DNA of 14,390 bases, taken from NCBI GenBank assembly GCA_017621015.1, contig JAGAUC010000175.1, positions 1 through 14,390 of the forward strand, given 5' to 3'. The position numbers were made by a program, and so were the translations under genes. This DNA comes from Clostridia bacterium. Its GTDB lineage: Bacteria; Bacillota; Clostridia; Oscillospirales; CAG-272. A model generated the notes under the pieces. That model saw only the letters and a list, made by a program, of their open reading frames with translations, was not told the origin of the DNA and did not search any database. Of this stretch, positions 7,028 through 14,112 are shown piece by piece; positions within the stretch are counted from its first letter, which is position 1, and every line of letters begins with the position of its first letter.

Positions 7028-8011
7028 TTATATTCCGAACCACGCGAGTACACAGCAGGCAAGCGTGACCGCGCCAAACACCGCAACGATCTTGTACTCG
7101 TTCCAGCCGCATTGCTCGAAATGATGATGGATGGGCGCCATCTTAAACAGCCTCTTTTTGCGCCCCGAAAGCTTGAAAACCGAGACCTGAAGGATCACCG
7201 ACGCCGCCTCGACCACAAACATGAGTCCGCAGATGAGGATGATCAGCGGCTCACCCAGTGCAAAGGCCAGACCTGTCAAAAAACCGCCCAAAAACAGCGA
7301 ACCCGTGTCGCCCATAAATACGCGCGCGGGGTGGAAATTGTATACCAAAAATCCGATAAGACCGCCAATGAGCGCCGCCGAAAGAAGCCCCAGCTCACGC
7401 GCCCCAAACGCAAAGGCCGCCACCGCAAAGAAGCCCGCCACCACAAGCGACACCGTGGAGGCAAGACCGTCAATGCCGTCGGTCAGATTTACGCTGTTTA
7501 CCACGCCCGTGATCAGGAGAAGTGCGATCACATAGTAGCCGATGCCAAGCTCAAGCTCAAGATCGGTGTACGGCAGAGCAAGCGCGGTCTTGGCAAGTCC
7601 AAAAACATTCTGAAGAACAAGGAAAAGTCCTGCTGCCAAAAGCTGAAGCAAATATTTCTGCCAGGCCAGAAGCCCCTCGTTTTGCTTTTTCATCAGCTTG
7701 GCTCTGTCGTCGATAAGACCGATAAGACCGTTGGAGAGAGCCAGGATCATTACCAGGAGAATGCGCTTGATCTCGCTCGCATCTACGATCAGCGCCACAC
7801 CCACGCAAAGGAGAATGGCCGCAATGAAGCAGATACCGCCCATGGTCGGCGTACCCTCCTTGGACTTGTGCCAGCGCGGGCCGATCTCTAGGATCTTTTG
7901 CCCCATTTTTTTGCTTTTGAGGATCGGGATCACAAAGTGCGAGAGCAGGACTGTAAGCCCAAAGCTACACGCGATCACCACCAAAAATTCGATCAACATT
8001 TCGGTTTTCAT
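7028..8011 (-). CDS. mraY: Phospho-MurNAc-pentapeptide transferase MraY (lipid I synthase)
   Basis: Integral membrane enzyme that transfers phospho-MurNAc-pentapeptide from UDP to undecaprenyl phosphate, making lipid I. The 327-residue length and roughly ten helices are standard. Signature segments: GTPTMGG (53-59), the paired acidic residues Asp101-Asp102 in LIDDRAKL, NSVNLTDGIDGLA (172-184), HPARVFMGDTGS (227-238), and the histidine motif MAPIHHHFE (291-299). The start is taken as ATG 8011. A purine-rich AAGGAAAGGG lies ten bases upstream and GGGGAG only one base upstream, so the spacing is not ideal, and the in-frame ATG at 7999 (residue 5) is a possible alternative. It sits 18 bases after murF and is followed directly by ftsW. 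Confidence 0.97.
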   Translation of the reverse strand: MKTEMLIEFLVVIACSFGLTVLLSHFVIPILKSKKMGQKILEIGPRWHKSKEGTPTMGGICFIAAILLCVGVALIVDASEIKRILLVMILALSNGLIGLIDDRAKLMKKQNEGLLAWQKYLLQLLAAGLFLVLQNVFGLAKTALALPYTDLELELGIGYYVIALLLITGVVNSVNLTDGIDGLASTVSLVVAGFFAVAAFAFGARELGLLSAALIGGLIGFLVYNFHPARVFMGDTGSLFLGGFLTGLAFALGEPLIILICGLMFVVEAASVILQVSVFKLSGRKKRLFKMAPIHHHFEQCGWNEYKIVAVFGAVTLACCVLAWFGI

Positions 8012-8029
8012 ACTCCCCGTTCCCTTTCC

Positions 8030-9463
8030 TTATATCATTCGCTTTATTTTTTCCAAAATTCGTTCCGCTCCAATCGCGCGGCTGGCCTTTACCAAAAGAA
8101 GGTCGCCCTTCCTAAGCATACCCGAAACCGCCCCTGCGATCTTGTCGGTCTCGTCCTTATCGAGGCATACCGTTACTGCCCCGTTTTCCATACCGGCGTC
8201 AAGCGCCCCAAGGGCAATGTCCTTGGCAAGCTCACCCACACAAACCAGACGATCTACGCCGCACGAGAAGAAATAGCGCCCCACACCCTTGTGGTATTCC
8301 GCGCTGTTCTCGCCCAGCTCTCGCATATCTCCGAGAAGTGCCACCGTTCGTGCGCCCGTCTTTTTCGCGGCAAGCATGCTCAGCACATCCGCCGCCGCGC
8401 GCATGGATTCGGGCGCGGCATTGTAGCAGTCCTCAATGACCGTCACGCCGTGATTATCATAGATATTCTGCCGCACTTCTGCCTTTTCAAAACCAAGAAG
8501 TCCGCTTCTTACCGTATCCATGTCCATACCGAAAAGCTCGGCTGTGGCAATGGCAAACAGCGCCGCCCACACGTAAGGCTCGCCGAGCACGCCAAGACGG
8601 ATATCACAAACCCTCTCACCGCCGCGCACAAGGTCAAAAAGCGTCTCTCCCTCGCCGTAGCGAATGTTGGTTGCGCGATAGTCCGCATCCAAATTGCGAA
8701 GCGCCACGTAAAGCGTTTTGACGTTTTTCCGATGCACCGAGCCAAGGAGCGGCTCGTCACCGTTCAGGATAAGAATGCCATCCGGGCGAAGTCCGTCGGC
8801 GATCTCGAGCTTTGCTTGGCTGATGTTTTCACGGCTACGGAACACCTCCAGGTGCGACGAGCCGATGTTGGTAATGCACGCAATATGCGGGCGGGCAATT
8901 CCGGACATAAACGAGATCTGCCCGAAGCCGTCGGTACCCATCTCCGCCACCATCACCTCATCGCTCTCCTGTAGCGAAAGAAGGCTCATCGGCATACCGA
9001 TGGTGCTATTATGATTGGCGTGCGTTTTGCACACACCAAAGCCGCGGGAAAGCACCGCCGCGATCATTTCCTTTGTGGTGGTTTTTCCCACGCTACCCGT
9101 AACGGCAACTGTCTGCTTGCCGCGAAATTCGTTGTAGGTGCGGACAAATCGGCCAAGCGCCTCGATGGAATTCTCGCACGTGATCACGGCAAAATCCAAC
9201 TCGCTTTCGATCAGCTCCGGCGGGATATGCTGACAAAGAAAGGCGCGACAGCCGTTTTGAGCGGCGCTCAGCATATAGTCGTGTCCGTCGCCCTTCTCGC
9301 CCTTCATTACCACGAAAAGCGTATCGGCATCGGCCTCGCGCGAATCGGTGCAGACGTAAGAAAACGCCGCCTCCTCCGCGTCAAAATTGGCGCAAAGAAC
9401 CCCCTCGCAGAGCTCGGCAAGCTCCTCCATTCTTATGCTTCCCGTTCCTACCCCTATCTTCAT
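8030..9463 (-). CDS. murF: UDP-MurNAc-tripeptide : D-Ala-D-Ala ligase MurF
   Basis: Cytoplasmic ATP-dependent Mur ligase that adds the D-Ala-D-Ala dipeptide, completing UDP-MurNAc-pentapeptide. From ATG 9463 it has 477 residues. The N-terminal UDP-substrate domain contains CTDSRE (38-43) and a D-x-L-F-V strand. The ATP-binding P-loop is VTGSVGKTTTK (121-131), followed by NHNSTIGMP (150-158), EMGTDGFGQI (174-183), ITNIGSSHLE (197-206) and Lys218 in the position carbamylated in this family. The C-terminal domain includes DCYNAAPESM, the MurF version of DxYNANPxSM. Start choice: ATG 9463 lies one base after the murE stop, but the purine-rich site is about 12 bases away; ATG 9430 (466 residues) is a reasonable alternative. 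The longer open frame to 9691 runs through murE and lacks homology. In Bacillus murF is not in this cluster, but MurE-MurF adjacency is common elsewhere. Confidence 0.95.
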   Translation of the reverse strand: MKIGVGTGSIRMEELAELCEGVLCANFDAEEAAFSYVCTDSREADADTLFVVMKGEKGDGHDYMLSAAQNGCRAFLCQHIPPELIESELDFAVITCENSIEALGRFVRTYNEFRGKQTVAVTGSVGKTTTKEMIAAVLSRGFGVCKTHANHNSTIGMPMSLLSLQESDEVMVAEMGTDGFGQISFMSGIARPHIACITNIGSSHLEVFRSRENISQAKLEIADGLRPDGILILNGDEPLLGSVHRKNVKTLYVALRNLDADYRATNIRYGEGETLFDLVRGGERVCDIRLGVLGEPYVWAALFAIATAELFGMDMDTVRSGLLGFEKAEVRQNIYDNHGVTVIEDCYNAAPESMRAAADVLSMLAAKKTGARTVALLGDMRELGENSAEYHKGVGRYFFSCGVDRLVCVGELAKDIALGALDAGMENGAVTVCLDKDETDKIAGAVSGMLRKGDLLLVKASRAIGAERILEKIKRMI

Positions 9464-9464
9464 C

Positions 9465-10961
9465 TTACAATTTTTCCCTTTCCGATCGATATTTTCCTGC
9501 CGCCTGTGCGACGATCTGTTTTTCTGAAAAGAAGCGCTTGCCGCTTCGGTCAATTTCATACTCCTCATGCCCCTTACCGGCCAGCAGGATAATGTCTCCC
9601 GCGTGCGCCTCGCGAATGGCAAATTCAATGGCGCGCCGTCTGTCGGGGATGATCGCGTAATCAGCCTTTCCCATTCCCTTCTGAATGTCACAAAGGATCC
9701 TCATCGGGTCCTCACTGCGGCTGTTATCCGACGTCAAAACCGTAAAATCGGCAAGCGACGCCGCAAGCTCTCCCATTTTTTTGCGCTTGGTTTTGTCGCG
9801 ATCACCGCCACACCCGAATAACAGCACCACACGCTCGCCGCTCTTACGAAGGCCTCGCGCCGTATGAAGCAGATTTTCCAGAGCGTCGGGCGTATGTGCG
9901 TAGTCAATGAACACCGAATAATCCGCCAAAACGCCAAGCCGTACGCGCTCCATTCGTCCGTCCACACCCGAAAGTGCACCAAGCGCTGTCATGATCACCG
10001 ATGGCGAGATACCAAACATACACGCGAGCGATGCCGCCTCAAGCGTGTTGATCACGCTAAAGGCCCCGGGAATCGGGGTACGTACAGCAAACCGTTTATC
10101 TGCCGAAACCAGGCGATACCCGTTGCCGTCCACGCCGTGGTCGCAGATCTGCGTAGCCACGTAGTCGGCCTGTGCTCCTTTTGCGGAGCAGGTGCGAAAG
10201 GGACACGTCAGCGTTTCGCAAAGGCGCGCGCCATACGGATCGTCCACGTTGATAAGCGCGCGATCGCACATGGAAAACAAGCGCTTTTTGGCCTCAAAAT
10301 ATCGCTCCATATCGCCGTGAAAATCCAAGTGCTCCTCGGTCAGATTGGTAAAGACCGCCGCGTCAAAGTGAATGGCATCGGGCTTTCCCAGCGCCAGCGC
10401 GTGCGAGGTGACCTCCATAAAGACATATTCCACCCCATCCTTTACCATTTCGGCAAGGATGTGATACAGCTCCTCGGGGTCGGGCGTTGTCATATTAGAC
10501 AGCGGATTTTCCGAACGGATATCCAGCCGCCGCCCTGCCGAATAGCAATGGACCGTTCCGATGATGCCGCAACGGATCAGCGCCGTTTCGAAGATCGCGC
10601 GAAGCATAAAGGTAACCGACGTTTTGCCGTTGGTTCCTGTCACCCCAATCATATGAAGCTTGCTCGCGGGGTCGCCGTACCAGGCGTTATACAAAAGCGC
10701 CGCAGCGTGCCGTGTATCCTTGGTTTTCAAAAAAATCACATCGGGGATGTCCCCCGCATAGTCCTCGCAAGCAAGGACCGCCACCGCACCGCTTTTCACC
10801 GCGTCGGCGATATACAAATGTCCGTCGGTCTTAAGACCGCGGATGCAAATAAAGAGATCGCCCGCCTCTACACGCCGCGAATCGGTCTTGATGCCGCCGA
10901 TCTCGGTATTCTCAAATCCTTCGGGAATGGCAATTCCCACACAAAGCTCCGATAGTCTCAT
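9465..10961 (-). CDS. murE: UDP-MurNAc-dipeptide : third-residue (probably meso-DAP) ligase MurE
   Basis: Cytoplasmic Mur ligase that adds the third stem-peptide residue to UDP-MurNAc-L-Ala-D-Glu. The 498 residues include DSRRVEAGDLF (27-37), the P-loop GVTGTNGKTSV (106-116), TTPD (158-161), EVTSHAL (183-189), Lys225 in AKKRLF as the carbamylated lysine, DYAHTPDALE (353-362), and GKGHEEYE (462-469). The residue-choosing motif, DNPR in meso-diaminopimelate enzymes, reads DNSR here (412-415): the Arg that contacts the diaminopimelate carboxylate is kept and the Pro is replaced by Ser. With GKGHE also intact, meso-diaminopimelate is the likely substrate, though lysine cannot be excluded from sequence alone. 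GGAGG five bases upstream supports ATG 10961. The stop is one base before the murF start. Confidence 0.96.
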   Translation of the reverse strand: MRLSELCVGIAIPEGFENTEIGGIKTDSRRVEAGDLFICIRGLKTDGHLYIADAVKSGAVAVLACEDYAGDIPDVIFLKTKDTRHAAALLYNAWYGDPASKLHMIGVTGTNGKTSVTFMLRAIFETALIRCGIIGTVHCYSAGRRLDIRSENPLSNMTTPDPEELYHILAEMVKDGVEYVFMEVTSHALALGKPDAIHFDAAVFTNLTEEHLDFHGDMERYFEAKKRLFSMCDRALINVDDPYGARLCETLTCPFRTCSAKGAQADYVATQICDHGVDGNGYRLVSADKRFAVRTPIPGAFSVINTLEAASLACMFGISPSVIMTALGALSGVDGRMERVRLGVLADYSVFIDYAHTPDALENLLHTARGLRKSGERVVLLFGCGGDRDKTKRKKMGELAASLADFTVLTSDNSRSEDPMRILCDIQKGMGKADYAIIPDRRRAIEFAIREAHAGDIILLAGKGHEEYEIDRSGKRFFSEKQIVAQAAGKYRSEREKL

Positions 10962-10966
10962 AAGCG

Positions 10967-10971
10967 CCTCC
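10967..10971 (-). promoter_or_regulatory. Ribosome binding site for murE
   Basis: Minus-strand GGAGG, five bases before the ATG at 10961, within the 39-base gap after the PBP gene. It fixes the murE start. Confidence 0.75.
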
Positions 10972-11000
10972 GCAAAATTATTGCTTTTGCGTCCGCTTTT

Positions 11001-13256
11001 TTAGTCATCCTTTATCATATAGCGCAATTCGATCGAGATCACGCTTCCGTCTTGTGCTTTTTCTCCTGCCAACGGCGTTTGGCTGACCACCACGGCACCA
11101 CCCTTACCGTCCGCATCGTACGCGCCGCTTATGCGCAGATTGAAGCCGGCATCAGTAATGGCGCGGTTGGCTTCGATAAGCGTTTTTCCGACCACATCAG
11201 GAACGCCTTGTTCCTTTGGCTCTGTGTCATCGGTATAAAAAACCATCTTCCCCGTCTCGCCGCTATACAGGCTCTGCGCCTTTGGCGACTGCGAGGTGAC
11301 ATATTTTCCTTCACCCACGAGTGTGACCGCAAAGCCACGGCTTTCGGCAAAGCTTACCGCCGCCTTTGTCTCAAGCCCCGTGTAGTTCGGGATCTCCGAG
11401 GCCAGCAGCTTTTCCTCCGCCTCGGTGTAGATCGGCGCCACGCCGAGATACGGCAAAATGGTTTCAAAGGCCCTTGCAATGTAAGGCGCGGCGACTGTGC
11501 TTCCGTACAGGATGCCCTTGGTTGGCTCATCCACCATCAGGATCATCGCATATCTCGGATCGTCCGCCGGCGCATAACCGACGCACGAGCAAATATACAT
11601 TTCCGTCCCCGTCGTGGTTGCCCCTTTTTTCTCCGAGGTTCCGGTCTTGGCTGCGATGCGGTAGCCGGGCACGTAGGCGTTTTTGGCGCCGCCCTCGCCG
11701 GCAACACCTGCCGCCAGGATCTCGCTGAGTGTTTGGGAGGTGGAGGCGTCCACGATCGTGCGCTTCTGTGTCGGCTCCTGCTCAAAGACAACGTTTCCCT
11801 CGTTGTCCTGCGCGCTCTTTACTACGTAAGGCTTCAGAAGCGTTCCGCCGTTTGCCACGGCGGAGATGGCCGCGATGTGCTGCATCGCCGTCACCGTGAA
11901 GTTTTGCCCGAAAGCGTAAATGGCAAGGTCAAGCTCGGTCATGCGTGAGCTGATCACGCCCATACCTTCGCCCGGCAGGTCGATGCCGGTCTTTTCGCGA
12001 TAACCGAATTGCTTAAAATATTTGGTGAATCGCTCAATGCCCAGCGACTGTCCGATGCTCATAAACCAAACGTTACAGGAGTGCTGGATCCCTTCGGGAA
12101 AGGTCAGGCTTCCGTGCCCCTTGCGCTTGTGGCAATGGATGCTTCTGCCGAGCACGGTTTTGGAATCGCCGCAAAAGATCGAGCTACTTAGAATGGGCAA
12201 ATTTTCCTCAAGTGCCATGGACGAGGTGAGGATCTTGAAGGTCGAGCCGGGAATGTAGGTCTCGGTCAGTGCCTTATTGGACCAGGACTCCAGCAGATAA
12301 CTGCGTGCAAGCGCGCTGTATTCCTCGCTTCCCTCCGAAAGCCCGCTAATCGCCAGCTTTCCCTGATAATAGGGGGTAAGCGTCCAGGGGGTGTTAAGGT
12401 CAAATTCGGGATAAACGGCAAGCGCCAGGATCTCGCCCGTCTTTACGTCCATCACAATACCGCAGGCGCGATTGAGCGCGCCCGAATCCAGTACCGCGTT
12501 CTCCAGCTGCTCCTCCAGTGCCGCCTGCACATAGCTGTCAAGAGTCGTCGTGATGTGATATCCGTCCTTTGGGGCCACGTAGCTTTGATATTCGTTTGGC
12601 ATTTCGTTGCCGCGCGAGTCGCGCGCGGTGACATAATAGCCATCTGTGCCGTCGATGGTGTCATTGTATTGATATTCAAGGCCGTAAAGCCCCACGCCGT
12701 CGGTGCTTGTAAAGCCAATGACGTGCGAGGCAAGGCTTCCGTATGGATAATAACGTTTACTTGTCGCCTCAAGAGACACCAGACCTATCATATTTTTCTC
12801 AAGAATCCAAGTCCTCAGCTTTTCCGCCGTTTGCTCGTCGGCGTCGCGCAAGACCGTTTCGTCCAGGCGACTGATCTTTTGCGTTTTTGAATAGATCTTA
12901 TCGTATTCTATGCCAAGAAGCTCCGAAAGGGTACTCGCGATCTCACGGGAGATCGAATCGCTCCTTCGCCCGTCCAGCGTTTTTTGAGCGCGCGAGATCG
13001 CAGAGGGAGAAACAAAAACACGGTAGGTCGTTACGTTTGTGGCCAAAACCTTACCGTTTCTATCGTAGATCTCGCCGCGATTGGCGCTGGCGGGAGATCT
13101 TGTGGTCATCTGCTCGATGACCTTTTGCTCATATTTTTCAAAATCCGCCGTCTGAATCACGGCGATCCGGATCAAAAGCAAAGCAAACACGAGCAAAAGC
13201 GCTCCGAAAAGGACCGTTGCTCGCTTTAAGAATTCGCCGTGTGCATACCTCGCCAT
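11001..13256 (-). CDS. ftsI: Class B penicillin-binding protein (division/sporulation transpeptidase) with two PASTA domains
   Basis: Membrane-anchored transpeptidase that crosslinks septal peptidoglycan, the expected partner of FtsW. From ATG 13256 it has 751 residues: a short cytoplasmic start, one anchor helix (about 13-35), a pedestal domain beginning NRGEIYDRNG (59-68), then the transpeptidase domain with the SxxK nucleophile motif S338-TF-K341, SCN (393-395) and KTGT (537-540). Two PASTA domains follow, about 620-675 and 684-746, as in Bacillus PBP2B; SpoVD usually has one. A cysteine pair, Cys362 and Cys375, lies between SxxK and SCN, recalling the redox-controlled cysteines of SpoVD. 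Both roles therefore remain possible, and names such as pbpB or spoVD would also fit. GAGGAG seven bases upstream sets the start; the 52 extra in-frame codons upstream look non-coding. An attenuator-like hairpin lies just before the gene. Confidence 0.95.
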   Translation of the reverse strand: MARYAHGEFLKRATVLFGALLLVFALLLIRIAVIQTADFEKYEQKVIEQMTTRSPASANRGEIYDRNGKVLATNVTTYRVFVSPSAISRAQKTLDGRRSDSISREIASTLSELLGIEYDKIYSKTQKISRLDETVLRDADEQTAEKLRTWILEKNMIGLVSLEATSKRYYPYGSLASHVIGFTSTDGVGLYGLEYQYNDTIDGTDGYYVTARDSRGNEMPNEYQSYVAPKDGYHITTTLDSYVQAALEEQLENAVLDSGALNRACGIVMDVKTGEILALAVYPEFDLNTPWTLTPYYQGKLAISGLSEGSEEYSALARSYLLESWSNKALTETYIPGSTFKILTSSMALEENLPILSSSIFCGDSKTVLGRSIHCHKRKGHGSLTFPEGIQHSCNVWFMSIGQSLGIERFTKYFKQFGYREKTGIDLPGEGMGVISSRMTELDLAIYAFGQNFTVTAMQHIAAISAVANGGTLLKPYVVKSAQDNEGNVVFEQEPTQKRTIVDASTSQTLSEILAAGVAGEGGAKNAYVPGYRIAAKTGTSEKKGATTTGTEMYICSCVGYAPADDPRYAMILMVDEPTKGILYGSTVAAPYIARAFETILPYLGVAPIYTEAEEKLLASEIPNYTGLETKAAVSFAESRGFAVTLVGEGKYVTSQSPKAQSLYSGETGKMVFYTDDTEPKEQGVPDVVGKTLIEANRAITDAGFNLRISGAYDADGKGGAVVVSQTPLAGEKAQDGSVISIELRYMIKDD

Positions 13257-13263
13257 CCAATCA

Positions 13264-13269
13264 CTCCTC
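13264..13269 (-). promoter_or_regulatory. Ribosome binding site that decides the PBP start
   Basis: Minus-strand GAGGAG, seven bases before ATG 13256. It argues against the TTG at 13412 that would add 52 residues upstream of the anchor helix. Confidence 0.75.
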
Positions 13270-13278
13270 TTGACAGAT

Positions 13279-13385
13279 AAAAAAATGAACGGTGCGCGAA
13301 TACGGAAGCTTCGGCAGATGGGCCGCCGCCGAAATTTCCGCTGCCGCAGGCTCCAGCAGAACCACGGCTTCGCACTGCACCGTTC
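13279..13385 (-). terminator. Attenuator-like hairpin plus T-run in the leader of the PBP gene
   Basis: On the transcribed (minus) strand, GAACGGTGC (13385-13377) pairs perfectly with GCACCGTTC (13295-13287). After a three-base bulge, GCGAA (13373-13369) pairs with TTCGC (13300-13296). Inside, CGGCAG (13346-13341) pairs with CTGCCG (13317-13312), with partial extension. The outer stem is followed by A and then seven T's (13285-13279). This is the layout of an intrinsic terminator, but only 22 bases separate it from the PBP start, so no promoter fits after it. It is therefore better read as an attenuator or structured leader that must be read through. It matches no riboswitch or T-box signature I can recall. 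No folding was run. Confidence 0.55.
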
Positions 13386-13415
13386 TTCGAAAATGAGTTG
13401 TTTTCCTGTCAATTA

Positions 13416-13444
13416 AGTGTATTCAGTGGCATCGGGTTGTATGA
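13416..13444 (-). promoter_or_regulatory. Possible sigma-E-like promoter upstream of the PBP gene
   Basis: Minus-strand TCATACA (13444-13438), a 14-base spacer, then AATACACT (13423-13416). This resembles the sporulation sigma-E pattern (kmATAtt, 13-15 bases, cATACAcT), from which spoVD is transcribed in Bacillus subtilis. It lies immediately after the stop of the upstream gene. The match is short and could be chance, and no sporulation gene is certain in this window. Confidence 0.25.
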
Positions 13445-14089
13445 TTAACCCTTAAGCAAATTCTCGTTTTCCTGTGCTTCAACCACGTCGATCACCTGAG
13501 GCTCGGCCTCACGGGATGCATACTTTGCCTCGGGCTCGGGATTGCCGAAGGCCGAAACACCGCCGATCACAAACACAAGAGAAAGAGCTGCCGCCGCCAT
13601 ACCGGTCATGGCGCGCTTTCTTGCCGCGCTCATCTCAGAGAGAAATTCGGAAAGACGCTCGGTAAAGCTTTCCTTCCTTACCTCGGGTCTTCGTACAGGC
13701 GCGCGCTTCGGAGCACGGACTCTCTCAACCATCTTGCGGTTGACAAGGATCTTCTCCTCCACACCCTCGCTTTCCTGCTTTTTGTGAAGCGTATAGTAAT
13801 TCACGGCATCAAAGGTGTCGTGACACTTACTGAAATACTGCAGATAATCATCGGTCGTCATAAACTTCTCACCGCTGCGGTATTCCTGCACGGCATCACC
13901 GGCAACCGAGGAGATACGATACGCATCCGGAGCCATCGCTCTGGCACGGGCGTCCTTGCGCTCCTGCTCAATGGCCTCGTTATCGGTATACACAAAGGCA
14001 CCGCGCTCTTCATATCTGCGCTGCATGGCTTTCACGAACATTTTATAGTTGTCGTCAACTACAATGTTCGGACGATTCTCCTTTAACAT
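13445..14089 (-). CDS. Single-pass membrane protein of unknown function in the ftsL position
   Basis: A 214-residue protein between rsmH and the PBP gene, where Bacillota usually carry ftsL. I recognise no family. It has a long cytoplasmic part (1-160), mixed charge at first (MQRRYEERG, EQERKDARARA) and strongly basic at about 117-160 (including PKRAPVRRPEVRK); one helix at about 161-181 (MTGMAAAALSLVFVIGGVSA); and a short acidic outer tail of some 33 residues. Charge predicts N-in/C-out, as for FtsL. However, FtsL is usually near 100-130 residues, with a short inside part and an outside coiled coil; here the outside part is too short for one. It may be a diverged or replaced FtsL, or an unrelated divisome factor. 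AAAGGAGG seven bases upstream sets ATG 14089; the ATG at 14110 lacks a site. It starts 23 bases after rsmH. Confidence 0.85.
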   Translation of the reverse strand: MLKENRPNIVVDDNYKMFVKAMQRRYEERGAFVYTDNEAIEQERKDARARAMAPDAYRISSVAGDAVQEYRSGEKFMTTDDYLQYFSKCHDTFDAVNYYTLHKKQESEGVEEKILVNRKMVERVRAPKRAPVRRPEVRKESFTERLSEFLSEMSAARKRAMTGMAAAALSLVFVIGGVSAFGNPEPEAKYASREAEPQVIDVVEAQENENLLKG

Positions 14090-14096
14090 ATCGGTG

Positions 14097-14104
14097 CCTC
14101 CTTT
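14097..14104 (-). promoter_or_regulatory. Ribosome binding site that decides the start of the ftsL-position gene
   Basis: Minus-strand AAAGGAGG, seven bases before ATG 14089. It lies downstream of the alternative ATG at 14110, which would add seven residues and has no purine-rich site of its own. Confidence 0.75.
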
Positions 14105-14112
14105 TACCATTT

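Noticed and set aside
9464..9691. Longer murF frame reaching back to 9691 inside murE
   Set aside because: It overlaps the conserved 3' end of murE, has no Mur-ligase similarity, and ATG 9463 or 9430 gives the usual MurF length.
13287..13385. T-box, known riboswitch or small mobile element (MITE) for the hairpin region
   Set aside because: No T-box AGGGTGGNACCGCG-type motif or recognisable riboswitch core is present, and there are no target-site duplications beside the inverted repeat.
13257..13412. In-frame upstream extension of the PBP gene to a TTG at 13412 (52 extra residues)
   Set aside because: The extension is Arg/Phe/Trp rich and unlike the gene, runs through the hairpin, and precedes the anchor helix. 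ATG 13256 has GAGGAG at seven bases.
13407..13412. Perfect TTGACA -35 box on the minus strand upstream of the PBP gene
   Set aside because: No TATAAT-like -10 is found 16-18 bases downstream (the sequence there is CGAAGA-like), so a housekeeping promoter is not supported.
13445..14089. Naming the protein between rsmH and the PBP gene ftsL
   Set aside because: Position and single N-in/C-out helix fit, but it is about twice the usual length, mostly cytoplasmic, and has no outside coiled coil.
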